DNA of 64,000 nt, from positions 124,001-188,000 of the forward strand of contig NZ_SADT02000002.1 of the NCBI RefSeq assembly GCF_004016445.2. The letters are read 5' to 3'. The notes beneath the pieces were generated by a model. The model ran no database searches. It saw only the letters and a program-made list of their open reading frames with translations, and was not told the origin of the DNA. Each line of letters opens with the position of its first letter. Position 1 is the first letter of the stretch. Of the stretch, positions 51,326-59,856 are shown piece after piece. The DNA is from Mesorhizobium sp. M2E.F.Ca.ET.219.01.1.1. GTDB lineage: Bacteria > Pseudomonadota > Alphaproteobacteria > Rhizobiales > Rhizobiaceae. The position numbers and the translations under genes were made by a program.

Positions 51326-51516
51326 CGGAACGCCCACCAGAAAAACCAACGGTGGATGACGAGCGAAAGGGCCTTGAACGTACCCGGCGATCTGCTAACA
51401 ACCTTACCGTCGTCCCAATTTGGACGACGTTTGCAGCAAAGACGGACAAAAAAGACCCTATTCAAGCCAGACGCATTTCTTGCCGTGCGTGTCGAGTTCG
51501 GAGGGGACTCTTCAAG

Positions 51517-51795
51517 GTGAGCCAAGCCGCATTTGCTCCTGGATTTTCGCTCGACGAAGCTCGAATCGCAACGGTCGCGGGCGGAGAATCCGGTGTTCTG
51601 GTCTGGAAGTTCGGCCAGCTGGTCGCAATCCTCACCGAGATCGATGAGGAAGCCTATTCAACGAAAGGCAAATGGTTCCTCGAGACAGGTTTCGGACTGC
51701 TGAGCGGACTGCATAAGAATTTTGATACGATCGAGGAAGCCGTAAGTTGGGTGGGTCAGCACACCTTTCCTGACCTAATCCGCTCTTCGGATTGA
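51517..51795 (+). CDS. Small hypothetical protein
   Basis: This 92-residue protein starts at GTG 51517 with GGAGGGG ten bases upstream. It has a mixed alpha/beta pattern (FSLDEARIATVAGGESGVLV, WKFGQLVAILTEIDEEAY) and an acidic helical C-terminus (TIEEAVSWVGQHTFPDLI). No family is recognised. The frame is open much further upstream, but that part looks like remnants. It stands alone between the remnant region and the convergent regulator gene. Confidence 0.5.
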   Translation: MSQAAFAPGFSLDEARIATVAGGESGVLVWKFGQLVAILTEIDEEAYSTKGKWFLETGFGLLSGLHKNFDTIEEAVSWVGQHTFPDLIRSSD

Positions 51796-51923
51796 TCGGC
51801 GGACCCGGCGGCGGCGCCGTCCAAAGGTCTCAGACTCGCTTGTGGGTGCGGAAGATTCCGCTCCAGCGAGAGGCCAGCATGATCTGATCTGCGCGGAAAT
51901 CGCTGGAACGGAAATCGTTTGGT

Positions 51924-52667
51924 TCACTTCTCGGCCGGAGTCCCTTCCGTGAAGAGATCGTTGACCTTATAGGCGACTTCCGTGCGATTGGTCGCCTTCA
52001 GCTTCTTCATGATGTTCCGGATGTGCACCTTCACGGTGCTCTCACGCAGGTTCAGTTCGTAGGCGATGATCTTGTTCGCCTTCCCACGCCGGAGCGCCTG
52101 GGCGACCTCGGTTTGCCTCATCGTGAACAACCTCGACAAGGGCTGCGTGTCGCGGTTGTCCGAGCCGATCAGATGCCGCATGGAAAGAACGCTGCTTGCC
52201 GGCACAAAGATGCCGCCGGCCGCCGCAAGGTTGATCGCCTCGACGCATACATCGATGCCGACCGAGGTCGGAATGTAGCCTCGTGCGCCGCATTCGAGAG
52301 CTGCCAGTATCTGCGCAAGGTCTTCATTGTCGGCCAGGAGAACCACGGGAACCGACTGGAACTCAGATGATATGCGCCTGATCTCGTCTGCCGTGGGGTG
52401 ATCAGTGACCTTCCGGCCGCCGAGGTTGAAGAGTATGGCGACCAGCGGCGGTGCCGAACTCTTCTTTATGCGCCATTCTTCGATAGAGCCCATGGCGGCG
52501 ACCGCCATGCCCAGTTTGTGATCTACCAGGGCCGACGCTAGACATTCTCGGTCCAAGGCCCGACCGTCCAGTATGAGAAGGCATTCCTTATCAGGAGCTG
52601 TTCCGTTGCTCGGAACGCTTGGCTGACTTGAAGACGCGTAATTAGGTAGTCCTGCTGAAGAACTCAT
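51924..52667 (-). CDS. LuxR/NarL-type response regulator with atypical receiver
   Basis: This 247-residue protein starts MSSSAGLPNYASSSQPS behind GGGTGGG. A receiver-like domain (about residues 28-140: CLLILDGRALDRECLASALV) lacks the phosphoacceptor: the position of the aspartate reads ILFNLGGRK (Asn near 81), and the N-terminal acidic pair is reduced. The C-terminal LuxR helix-turn-helix is complete (FTMRQTEVAQALRRGKANKI, then LNLRESTVKVHIRNIMKKLK). Related rhizobial regulators control exopolysaccharide or motility genes. A phosphorylation-independent or partner-controlled mode is likely. Confidence 0.87.
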   Translation of the reverse strand: MSSSAGLPNYASSSQPSVPSNGTAPDKECLLILDGRALDRECLASALVDHKLGMAVAAMGSIEEWRIKKSSAPPLVAILFNLGGRKVTDHPTADEIRRISSEFQSVPVVLLADNEDLAQILAALECGARGYIPTSVGIDVCVEAINLAAAGGIFVPASSVLSMRHLIGSDNRDTQPLSRLFTMRQTEVAQALRRGKANKIIAYELNLRESTVKVHIRNIMKKLKATNRTEVAYKVNDLFTEGTPAEK

Positions 52668-52969
52668 ATTACCCACCCTTTTGCACACGTGCCGCGTTCC
52701 GGCGGCCGCCATCCCTCTTATTTCACGAGTTGGAAAAAATCCCGCGCCGTCTTAGGCTGGATCGTTCATTCCCCAAAGCGGTCCTGCCTACCCCGACAAG
52801 GACCCGCCAACCCCAGTCTAAGGCTGAATTATTAGGGGTCGCTAACTTAGGTTAATTTTTGGTAAATTTGAATAAAAGGGGAAGCGGGCGGCAACGCGGC
52901 ACTTGTTCGCGGACACGCCCAGTATTTGTCGCCTGACGCCGGAAGCGATCACGGTCCTGAACGATCAAT
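52668..52969. other. Gap between LuxR-type and Crp-type regulator genes
   Basis: No gene is visible. The sequence around 52825-52880 is AT-rich (TTAGGTTAATTTTTGG), fitting promoter DNA for the LuxR-type gene on the minus strand. No operator of recognised type was found. Confidence 0.4.
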
Positions 52970-53674
52970 CTAGCTGAGATATTCCTTTTCGAACCCCGCC
53001 AGTTTGACAAGGTTCTTGCGGTTGAGCATCTCCACGTGGCCGGTTTTGAACGAGACGAGTTCGGCCCTGCGGAGCTCGCGCAATGTCCGGTTCACGTGAA
53101 CGGGGGTCATGCCAAGAATGTCTGCCAGCTCATTCTGGGTTAGTGGACAATCATATCCCCCCTCGGCCGAAAGGCCGACTTTGGTGAGTCTTTCCTCCAG
53201 CTCTAGCAGGAAATGAGCGGTCCGGCTCATGGCATTACGCCGCCCGACGTTCACGAGATGCTCGGCAACAATGGCGTTTGTCCGCGCCAGGGAGCGGGCG
53301 ATCTTCCTGCCGAAACTTCCTTCCGACAAGATGAGATCAGTCAGGGCCTTCCTTGGTATTGGGTAGACAGCAGCGTCGGTTATAGCGGCTAGCGAAGCGA
53401 AGCGAGGTCCGGGCACGGAACGGAAGCCGACAATGTCGCCTTGAAGAGGCGTGTCGATGATCTGACGATCTCCGTCGGGCAGTCCGCGATAAAGTAAGGT
53501 CCAGCCCGACTTGATAATGAATATCGTGTCGTCTTCGTCATCCTGACGGCATAAGATTGAATGGGGTTTGTAGGGTCTTGCGGCAACCCCGAGGATATTG
53601 TTGATGCCCCATATAGCCTGTGATGGCGTCCCCCCAAGGGGACGCGGCGCTGGGTACTGCGACAGCGTTTGCAT
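52970..53674 (-). CDS. Crp/FNR-family transcriptional regulator
   Basis: This 234-residue protein starts MQTLSQYPAPRPLGG. It has an N-terminal cyclic-nucleotide-type sensor barrel (ILCRQDDEDDTIFIIKSGWT, then DRQIIDTPLQGDIVGFRSVP), a long dimer helix, and a C-terminal helix-turn-helix (LTQNELADILGMTPVHVNRT). No FNR-type cysteine cluster is present, so it is not an oxygen-sensing FNR. Such regulators in rhizobia often control stress or surface functions. The open frame extends far upstream but without protein-like content. Confidence 0.88.
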   Translation of the reverse strand: MQTLSQYPAPRPLGGTPSQAIWGINNILGVAARPYKPHSILCRQDDEDDTIFIIKSGWTLLYRGLPDGDRQIIDTPLQGDIVGFRSVPGPRFASLAAITDAAVYPIPRKALTDLILSEGSFGRKIARSLARTNAIVAEHLVNVGRRNAMSRTAHFLLELEERLTKVGLSAEGGYDCPLTQNELADILGMTPVHVNRTLRELRRAELVSFKTGHVEMLNRKNLVKLAGFEKEYLS

Positions 53675-53886
53675 GGAGACCGCCCGAGTTTCTCCAAATC
53701 CACCACAGCCTACAATAATTAACTTTTGAAAGCCAGATGTGAGCCGGCTCACAGAGAAGTCCCTTATGATTGAAATCGACAGAAGTTTGTCCTCAATGCT
53801 GCAACGAGTCGAAGTTCCGTTTCGGGCGCCCAAGAAATTGAACGCCGACGTCCTCCCCGAAGAATCGCGTGGGCTGTTCAGGCTAA

Positions 53887-53954
53887 GAGCAATTCCAGGA
53901 AAAATGTCAGCAGTTTTCCGTCCGGAATTGCGTAAAAACAAAGGGATAGAGCGG
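53887..53954. repeat. Palindromic repeat, family B, copy 2
   Basis: Nested inverted arms are visible: GCAATTCC pairs with GGAATTGC and, inside, GGAAAA pairs with TTTTCC. A tail GCGTAAAAACAAAG and GATAGAGCGG follows. I remember this as a frequent intergenic element of Mesorhizobium. The flanking 53675-54105 contains no recognisable gene. Confidence 0.7.
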
Positions 53955-54105
53955 TATCTATCTCCGCACTTTCGCGTGCAAGCGGTTCTCGGCCGCTTGT
54001 TGAAGGCCGCTACCGGATTCGTCCGCAAGGCCTGAGAATGCGAGACACAAAGGAATGGGTTCATTTCATCCGCTGCCTTTGCGCGCGCATGATGACGTTC
54101 GGCCT

Positions 54106-54330
54106 TCAGGCGTTCCCCCGGGGGGCGGCCTTGCTCAGCCATTGAGGATCGACTTCCGTATCTTCGGGGTCGTTTTCGGCTTCGAACGCATCGATCAGCG
54201 TTTTTGCGGCTCTGCTCGCGATGTGTGACTCCGAGCACTTGGCTTGAACGGCTCGGGCCCGGTCGTAAACTTCCTTGAGCTGTTTTATCTCCTTGTGCCC
54301 CAGCGTTCCTCGCGTAGCATGCTTAGTCAT
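54106..54330 (-). CDS. Small hypothetical helical protein
   Basis: This 74-residue protein has a strong ribosome site (AAGGAGGAGCGAT before ATG). It is mostly charged helix (HKEIKQLKEVYDRARAVQA, then SRAAKTLIDAFEAENDPED). No family is recognised. The gene overlaps the preceding small gene by eight bases and is probably expressed with it. Confidence 0.6.
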   Translation of the reverse strand: MTKHATRGTLGHKEIKQLKEVYDRARAVQAKCSESHIASRAAKTLIDAFEAENDPEDTEVDPQWLSKAAPRGNA

Positions 54331-54502
54331 ATCGCTCCTCCTTGTGCTGGAACGCCAACCAATCCCCCGCCTGGGCCAGAATTACGAATGCGCGATTGTG
54401 ATCGCCCTCGATTAGTTCAGCCACGCACGGGTGGGGACCTATCCCGGGGATCGCCGCACCTGCGCAAGCGATGAGGCAGATCACTTGCGCCGCGGCCTTC
54501 AT
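54323..54502 (-). CDS. Small hypothetical protein upstream partner
   Basis: This is a 59-residue candidate starting MKAAAQVICLIACAGAAIPG, hydrophobic at first, then acidic (VAELIEGDHNRAFVILAQAG). Its stop overlaps the start of the next small gene by eight bases, and the strong Shine-Dalgarno of that gene lies inside it. That supports translation of this frame. No family is recognised, and the start is not certain. Confidence 0.38.
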   Translation of the reverse strand: MKAAAQVICLIACAGAAIPGIGPHPCVAELIEGDHNRAFVILAQAGDWLAFQHKEERYD

Positions 54503-54882
54503 TGACGGACAAAACCAACGCGTTCGGTTTTTTCGGTTAGTTGCTCCCGGATTTTGCGAGCACATTCAGCACTGGCATCCAGAGGGCCGACCCGAGTCAG
54601 GAATCGAGCTTACATCGGAGCGAGGCCGTCAGTACACCCGTCCTCATTAAGCTCTATTGGGTACCGCCGGGGCGATCCTCCACAAAGTCCTTCGGAAGGG
54701 GGCTTGCCGTCATCCTACCGCTGCCGGAGGATCGGCTACTTCCTTTGGATCAAGCGGAGCATCGATTGCCGTCCCCGAACGGGGCGTGCGAAGCCCACTC
54801 TTTCGGGGTCAATCATAATGCCACCGTCTTTATTTGTATCTGATCTGCTGATACATACGCCGTGTGACGAGTGCGGGGCGAT
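54503..54882. other. Gap upstream of the ArsR-like regulator
   Basis: No recognised gene in 380 bases; short frames on both strands look random. The right end (AATCATAATGCC, TATTTGTATCTG) is AT-richer and probably contains the promoter of the ArsR-like gene. Confidence 0.35.
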
Positions 54883-55809
54883 ATGTCGAATGAAATCATG
54901 GTTGTCGATCCGCTTGAGCGGCTCGACTTATTGAAGAGCCTCGCGAGCGAGGTCCGGGTCCGGATTCTCGATCTGCTGCACCGCAAGGGGCCGAAAAACG
55001 TCAATCAGGTGGCCGAAGAACTGGGGCTGCCGCAATCGACGATTTCCGCCAACATCCAGGTTCTTGTCGATGTCGGTTTGATCGAGACGAAATCACAGAA
55101 GGCGCGCAAGGGAAGCCAGAAGGTTTGCTATTCGACCTTCTCTGAGTTGGTTGTCGTCTTTAAGGACCGCGCCCCGGCGCAGGATCTCGGCGTCATAGAA
55201 GTGGCGATGCCGCTTGGACTCTATACGAGATGCGAAGTCTCCGCTCCCTGCGGCCTGTGTTCAAAGGACGGCGTCATCGGACTTCTCGATGTGCCCGACA
55301 CCTTCCTTGATCCTGACCGTATGCGGGCAGGGCTGCTGTGGTTCACGCGCGGCTTCGTCGAATACCAGTTTCCCAACAATGCGACGCTTGCCAATGCCAA
55401 AGTCGGCGGGTTGGAACTAGCGATGGAGCTTTCGTCAGAGGTGCCGGGCACGTCGAAGGATTGGCCATCAGACATCACCGTAGCGATCAACGGACACGAG
55501 ATAGATACCTGGACCGCGCCAGCCGATTATGGGGACAAGCGCGGCAAGCATACGCCCGGCTGGTGGAAGCTGGCCGGATCGCAATATGGCGACCTCGCAC
55601 ACTGGCGCGTCACGAACAATGGCACCTATCGCAACAATGAGAAGGTTTCCAAATGCTCGCTGGCTGATCTTGAGCTCGGGCGGCACCGCTCGATCCGGAT
55701 CAGAATCGGCGTGAAGGAAGATGCGCGTCACCCCGGCGGCATAAATATCTTCGGCAGCGGCTTCGGCAACTACAGCAAAGACATCGTTCTGCGCCTGCTG
55801 AAGGCTTGA
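54883..55809 (+). CDS. ArsR-type regulator with a large C-terminal domain, beside arabinofuranosidase
   Basis: This 308-residue protein has an N-terminal winged helix-turn-helix of ArsR type (LLKSLASEVRVRILDLLHRK, then NQVAEELGLPQSTISANIQV). About 210 further residues include CEVSAPCGLCSKDGVIG with three cysteines, FTRGFVEYQFPN, and a C-terminal beta-rich part ending GSGFGNYSKDIVLRL. Classical ArsR proteins stop near 110 residues. The additional domain may sense a sugar. It lies just upstream of the GH51 gene on the same strand, separated by a palindromic element, and likely controls the arabinoside cluster. Confidence 0.8.
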   Translation: MSNEIMVVDPLERLDLLKSLASEVRVRILDLLHRKGPKNVNQVAEELGLPQSTISANIQVLVDVGLIETKSQKARKGSQKVCYSTFSELVVVFKDRAPAQDLGVIEVAMPLGLYTRCEVSAPCGLCSKDGVIGLLDVPDTFLDPDRMRAGLLWFTRGFVEYQFPNNATLANAKVGGLELAMELSSEVPGTSKDWPSDITVAINGHEIDTWTAPADYGDKRGKHTPGWWKLAGSQYGDLAHWRVTNNGTYRNNEKVSKCSLADLELGRHRSIRIRIGVKEDARHPGGINIFGSGFGNYSKDIVLRLLKA

Positions 55810-55814
55810 GGCAT

Positions 55815-55918
55815 CTTAAAGCGCGTCACGCTGAACCGGATTCAGGCGACGCGCTTTAAGTCATTTGTTTTGATGCATGTCGTTGTCCCAGACCCGCGCA
55901 CACTTCTGGGCGACATGC
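55815..55918. repeat. Palindromic repeat, family A (full form, two stems)
   Basis: Stem one has arms CTTAAAGCGCGTC and GACGCGCTTTAAG with a nested CTGAA/TTCAG around CCGGA. Stem two has GCATGTCG and CGACATGC with inner CCCAGA/TCTGGG. It lies between the regulator and the GH51 gene. I remember this as a common Mesorhizobium intergenic element. Confidence 0.8.
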
Positions 55919-56017
55919 TTTAGGCCCTTGACGGGCGAACGAACTCCGCCATTAACTGATCCAGAGACCCGGATATAGACCGGACAGTCGGATTGAAAAT
56001 CCGCAGTGGGAGGGATC

Positions 56018-57523
56018 ATGAAGGCCAGAGTCACGGCGAACGCGGCCTATGCCGTCGCGGATATCGACAAACGTCTTTACGGCTCGTTTCTCGAGCATCT
56101 TGGCCGGGCGATCTACACGGGCATCTACGAGCCCGGACATCCGCAAGCGGACGCGCAGGGGATGCGCAAGGACGTGATCGAGTTGGTGCGCGCGCTCGAC
56201 ACTCCGATCTGTCGCTACCCGGGTGGCAACTTCGTGTCGGCCTACAATTGGGAAGACGGCATAGGCCCAAAGGAGAACCGCCCGCGGCGGCTCGATCTTG
56301 CCTGGCGCACCACGGAGCCGAACCTGGTTGGAATCCACGAATTCGCCGACTGGGCCGAAAAGGCCGGCACCCAGACGATGCTTGCGGTCAATCTCGGTTC
56401 CCGCGGCCTCGACGAGGCGCGGGCCCTCGTTGAATACGTCAACCACCCGGGCGGCAGCTACTGGTCCGACCTCAGGGCCAAGAATGGACGCGCGCAACCC
56501 TGGAACTGCCGCCTCTGGTGTCTCGGCAATGAAATGGACGGTCCCTGGCAGGTCGGCCACAAATCGGCGAGCGAATACGGCCATCTCGCCAACGAGACCG
56601 CCAAGGCGCTGCGCGGCCTCGACCCGACGGTGGAACTGGTCGTCTGCGGCTCGTCGCACTCCAATATGCCGACCTATCCGCAGTGGGAAGCAACCGTGCT
56701 GGAAGCGACCTACGAGCAGGTCGACTACATCTCCCTCCACATGTATTTCGAGAACTACGAGAAGAACACGGCCGAATATCTCGCTCTTCCAGCCAAGCTC
56801 GACCGCTACATCGGCACGGTCTCCGGCATCATCGACTACGTGAAGGCCAAGACCCGCTCGAAGCGGGATGTGAAGATCTCCTTCGACGAGTGGAACGTCT
56901 GGTACCATCAGCGCAAGCAGGACGCGGAGCGCATGCGTGGCTGGGACTGGCCGGAAGCGCCTAGGCTTCTCGAAGACATCTACAATTTCGAGGACGTGCT
57001 GCAGGTTGGCTGCATCATCAACACCTTCATCCGACGGTCGGATATTGTTCGCATCGCCTGCATTGCGCAGTTGGTGAACGTTATCGCGCCTATCATGACC
57101 GATCCCGGCGGCAGCGCCTGGCGGCAGACGATCTACTGGCCCTTCATGCTGGCCTCCAGGCACGGCCGCGGCACCGCGCTGCAACTCGCGGTCGAGGTAC
57201 CCACCTATGACGCAGCCGCGGCCGACAAGGTGCCGTGGCTCGACATTGCAGGCGTGCACGATTCGAACGCCGGCACGCTGACCTTCTTCGCCATCAACCG
57301 ACATGGATCCGAGACGATAGAGGCCGAAATCGCCCTCGAGCGGTTCGCCGCCAAGTCCATCGAGCATACGATTATCCGTCACGACGATCTCGAGGCCTGC
57401 AACACGAAAGACGCGCCGGACAACGTATCGCCGGCCAAAGGCAACGGGGCAGCGCTCAGCAGCAAGGGAATGACACTGAACTTGCCGCCGCACTCCTACT
57501 CGATGGTGCGTGTGACGCTCTGA
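56018..57523 (+). CDS. Alpha-L-arabinofuranosidase, glycoside hydrolase family 51
   Basis: This 501-residue retaining glycosidase has a (beta/alpha)8 barrel and a C-terminal beta domain. The acid/base is Glu172 in LGNEMDGPWQ and the nucleophile is Glu291 in SFDEWNVWY, close to the positions in characterised GH51 enzymes. RYPGGNFVSAYNWEDGIGP near residue 66-84 is the substrate-binding signature. The start MKARVTANAAY has GGGAGGG upstream. There is no signal peptide, so it acts on imported arabino-oligosaccharides in the cytoplasm. The sugar ABC importer encoded next would supply them. Confidence 0.95.
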   Translation: MKARVTANAAYAVADIDKRLYGSFLEHLGRAIYTGIYEPGHPQADAQGMRKDVIELVRALDTPICRYPGGNFVSAYNWEDGIGPKENRPRRLDLAWRTTEPNLVGIHEFADWAEKAGTQTMLAVNLGSRGLDEARALVEYVNHPGGSYWSDLRAKNGRAQPWNCRLWCLGNEMDGPWQVGHKSASEYGHLANETAKALRGLDPTVELVVCGSSHSNMPTYPQWEATVLEATYEQVDYISLHMYFENYEKNTAEYLALPAKLDRYIGTVSGIIDYVKAKTRSKRDVKISFDEWNVWYHQRKQDAERMRGWDWPEAPRLLEDIYNFEDVLQVGCIINTFIRRSDIVRIACIAQLVNVIAPIMTDPGGSAWRQTIYWPFMLASRHGRGTALQLAVEVPTYDAAAADKVPWLDIAGVHDSNAGTLTFFAINRHGSETIEAEIALERFAAKSIEHTIIRHDDLEACNTKDAPDNVSPAKGNGAALSSKGMTLNLPPHSYSMVRVTL

Positions 57524-57637
57524 GTTAATATCCGATTGTCAGATATATACCGTAAAATCCGTTGCGGGCGGATGGGTTTGGTGTAGCATTGAAACGTTCA
57601 AGGCGGATCTAACCGCCGTGCTCGGGAGGAAGCTGAG

Positions 57638-58912
57638 ATGAACTTTCGCAGGATGATAGCCGTAGCGGTGGTTGCGGCCGCAGGATTCTGGGCCGTCGCG
57701 GCCCAGGCCGAGGAAACCGTCATATGGTGGGATTTCCTCGGCGGCGGTGACGGTGTGCGCATGAAGCAGATGATCTCCGACTTCAACGCCGCCCACGCCG
57801 GCAAGATCAAGATCGACGCCACGACGCTGGAATGGGGAACGCCCTTCTACACGAAGGTGCAGACCTCGGCCGCGGTCGGTGAGGCGCCAGACGTCATGAC
57901 CTATCATGCCAGCCGTATCCCCTTGGCGGTGAGCCAGGACATTCTCGAAGAAATCACCGCCGACGACATGAGCAAGATGGGCCTCTCGGCCTCGGACTTC
58001 AGCAAGACGACGATGGACGCCGTGACGGTCGACGGCAAGCAATACGCAGTGCCGCTCGATACCCATCCAATCGTCCTTTACTACAATCGCGACCTCCTGA
58101 AGAAGGCAGGCGTGCTCGGCGCGGACGGCCGTCCCATGGGCATGAAGAACAAGGAGGAATTCACCGCGACACTCAAGAAGTTGAAGGATGCCGGCGTAGA
58201 GTTCCCGCTGGGCAGCGTCACCGCCGACGGCAACTTCATGTACCGCACCATTTATTCGCTGGTGTGCCAGCAAGGCGGCGAGCTTCTGACGGGCAACGAG
58301 TTCCTCGCCGGCGACAACCCTGAAAAGCTGGAGAAGGCGCTAGCGGTTCTGCAAGGGTGGACGAAGGCAGGGCTGCAGTCGACCTACACGGACTATCCCG
58401 CAACCGTCGCTCTCTTCACCTCGGGCAAGGCCGCAATGATGATCAACGGCGTCTGGGAGGTTCCCACGATGACCGACTTGGCCAAGCAGGGCAAGCTGTT
58501 CGACTGGGGCGCCGTCGAGATCCCGGTGATCTTCGACAAGCCATGCACCTATGCGGACAGCCACTCGTTCGCAATCCCGAAGAACAAGGGCAAGGAGATC
58601 AGTCCGCAAAAGCGTGCCGCTGTCCTCGAGGTGATCTCATGGATGGACAAGCACTCGCTGTTCTGGGCCACGGCAGGCCACATCCCGGCCTACAAGCCAG
58701 TCACTGAGACGGCCGAATACAAGGCAATGGAGCCCAATGCGACCTACTCGACGCTGACGGCCAACATGATCTTCGACCCGAAGTCGACCAAGGCCGGTGT
58801 CGCCGGGCCGATCTTCGACATCATGTCCAATTATTTCGTGCCGACCCTCAACGGAGAGATGGACCCGGCCGACGCGGTGAAATCCATCAAGGAAGAGCTG
58901 AACAGCATGTAG
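57638..58912 (+). CDS. Sugar ABC transporter substrate-binding protein
   Basis: This 424-residue family 1 extracellular solute-binding protein has a cleavable signal peptide (MNFRRMIAVAVVAAAGFWAV, cut after AAQA) and GGGAGGAAG before the ATG. Typical segments are TVIWWDFLGGGDGVRMKQM, YYNRDLLKKAGV and KAAMMINGVWEVP. It would bind arabinose-containing oligosaccharides, judged from the adjacent GH51 enzyme. A stem-loop follows the stop and probably raises its expression over the permeases. Confidence 0.92.
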   Translation: MNFRRMIAVAVVAAAGFWAVAAQAEETVIWWDFLGGGDGVRMKQMISDFNAAHAGKIKIDATTLEWGTPFYTKVQTSAAVGEAPDVMTYHASRIPLAVSQDILEEITADDMSKMGLSASDFSKTTMDAVTVDGKQYAVPLDTHPIVLYYNRDLLKKAGVLGADGRPMGMKNKEEFTATLKKLKDAGVEFPLGSVTADGNFMYRTIYSLVCQQGGELLTGNEFLAGDNPEKLEKALAVLQGWTKAGLQSTYTDYPATVALFTSGKAAMMINGVWEVPTMTDLAKQGKLFDWGAVEIPVIFDKPCTYADSHSFAIPKNKGKEISPQKRAAVLEVISWMDKHSLFWATAGHIPAYKPVTETAEYKAMEPNATYSTLTANMIFDPKSTKAGVAGPIFDIMSNYFVPTLNGEMDPADAVKSIKEELNSM

Positions 58913-58921
58913 AAGCTCAAA

Positions 58922-58955
58922 GGCTGGGACAATCCCGCCCGGAACGGTCCCAGCC
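58922..58955 (+). promoter_or_regulatory. Stem-loop between binding-protein and permease genes
   Basis: GGCTGGGAC and GTCCCAGCC are perfect 9-bp arms with a 16-base loop, followed by TGTTTG. Such a structure just after a binding-protein gene usually protects the upstream mRNA or partly terminates transcription. Confidence 0.7.
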
Positions 58956-58971
58956 TGTTTGAGGAAGAACC

Positions 58972-59856
58972 ATGCTTCGCAACTCCCGCACTGAACGTCT
59001 TGTCGCGCTGGTGCTGGTCGCTCCCTTCCTGGCGATCTACCTGCTGGCGTTCGTCTATCCGACGGTTCAGATGTTCCGGATCTCCTTCACCGATGCGCCG
59101 CTGATCGGCGCGGGCCAGTGGGTTGGTCTCGACAACTACCTGCGGCTCGACAACGACCCGATGTTCCGGCGCGCGCTCTGGAACACCGCTTACTTCGTGC
59201 TGATGACGGTCGTCCCCGGGACGCTCATCGCGCTGTTGATCGCGCTTGGCGTGTCGCGCCTCAAGGGCCGCTTCCAGTCAATCGTTCTGGCGCTTTTCTT
59301 CCTGCCCTATATCCTGCCGGTATCGGTGGTGTATCTGATCTGGGACTGGACGCTGAACTTCCAGTTCGGAATCGCGATGCATGTGCTGGACTGGCTGGGC
59401 ATCCCGCGCGTGCCGGTCTTCAAGTCGCGCGTCTGGTTCTTGCCGGCTGTGGCCGGAGTGACGATCTGGTGGACCGCTGGCTTCTCGATCCTCCTCTTCC
59501 TCGCCGGACTGCGGTCCATACCAGCGGAGATCTACGAAGCCGCGGCGCTCGACAACTCAACGCGATGGACCACGTTCCGGCGTATCACCTGGCCGCTGCT
59601 GTGGCCGGTCACCTCGCTGGTGTTCACCATCCAACTGATCCTGCAGCTCAAGATCTTCGACCAGGTCTATCTGTTCTCGATCGGCGGCCGACCGAACGAC
59701 AACATGGTGCTCGTCTACTACGTCTTCCAGAAGGCCTTCCAGCAGAACCAGGGGGGCAGGGCGGCGGCCGTCGCCGTCACCCTCTTCATGCTTGTGGTCG
59801 TCGTCTCGGTCCTGCAATTCCAGCTGCTCCGGTTCGCCGAAAGGCGGCGCCGATGA
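58972..59856 (+). CDS. Sugar ABC transporter permease (MalF/UgpA type)
   Basis: This 294-residue inner-membrane permease has six helices, with the coupling motif EIYEAAALDNSTRWTTFRRI (the EAA loop) near residues 188-207. The N-terminus LVALVLVAPFLAIYLLAFVY is typical of the family. GAGGAAGAACC precedes the ATG. The stop overlaps the next permease by four bases. It forms the channel with the following permease for the arabinoside importer. Confidence 0.92.
   Translation: MLRNSRTERLVALVLVAPFLAIYLLAFVYPTVQMFRISFTDAPLIGAGQWVGLDNYLRLDNDPMFRRALWNTAYFVLMTVVPGTLIALLIALGVSRLKGRFQSIVLALFFLPYILPVSVVYLIWDWTLNFQFGIAMHVLDWLGIPRVPVFKSRVWFLPAVAGVTIWWTAGFSILLFLAGLRSIPAEIYEAAALDNSTRWTTFRRITWPLLWPVTSLVFTIQLILQLKIFDQVYLFSIGGRPNDNMVLVYYVFQKAFQQNQGGRAAAVAVTLFMLVVVVSVLQFQLLRFAERRRR

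Noticed and set aside
53739..54035. 98-codon plus-strand frame
   Set aside because: It runs through the palindromic repeat at 53887-53954 and has no ribosome site or family character.
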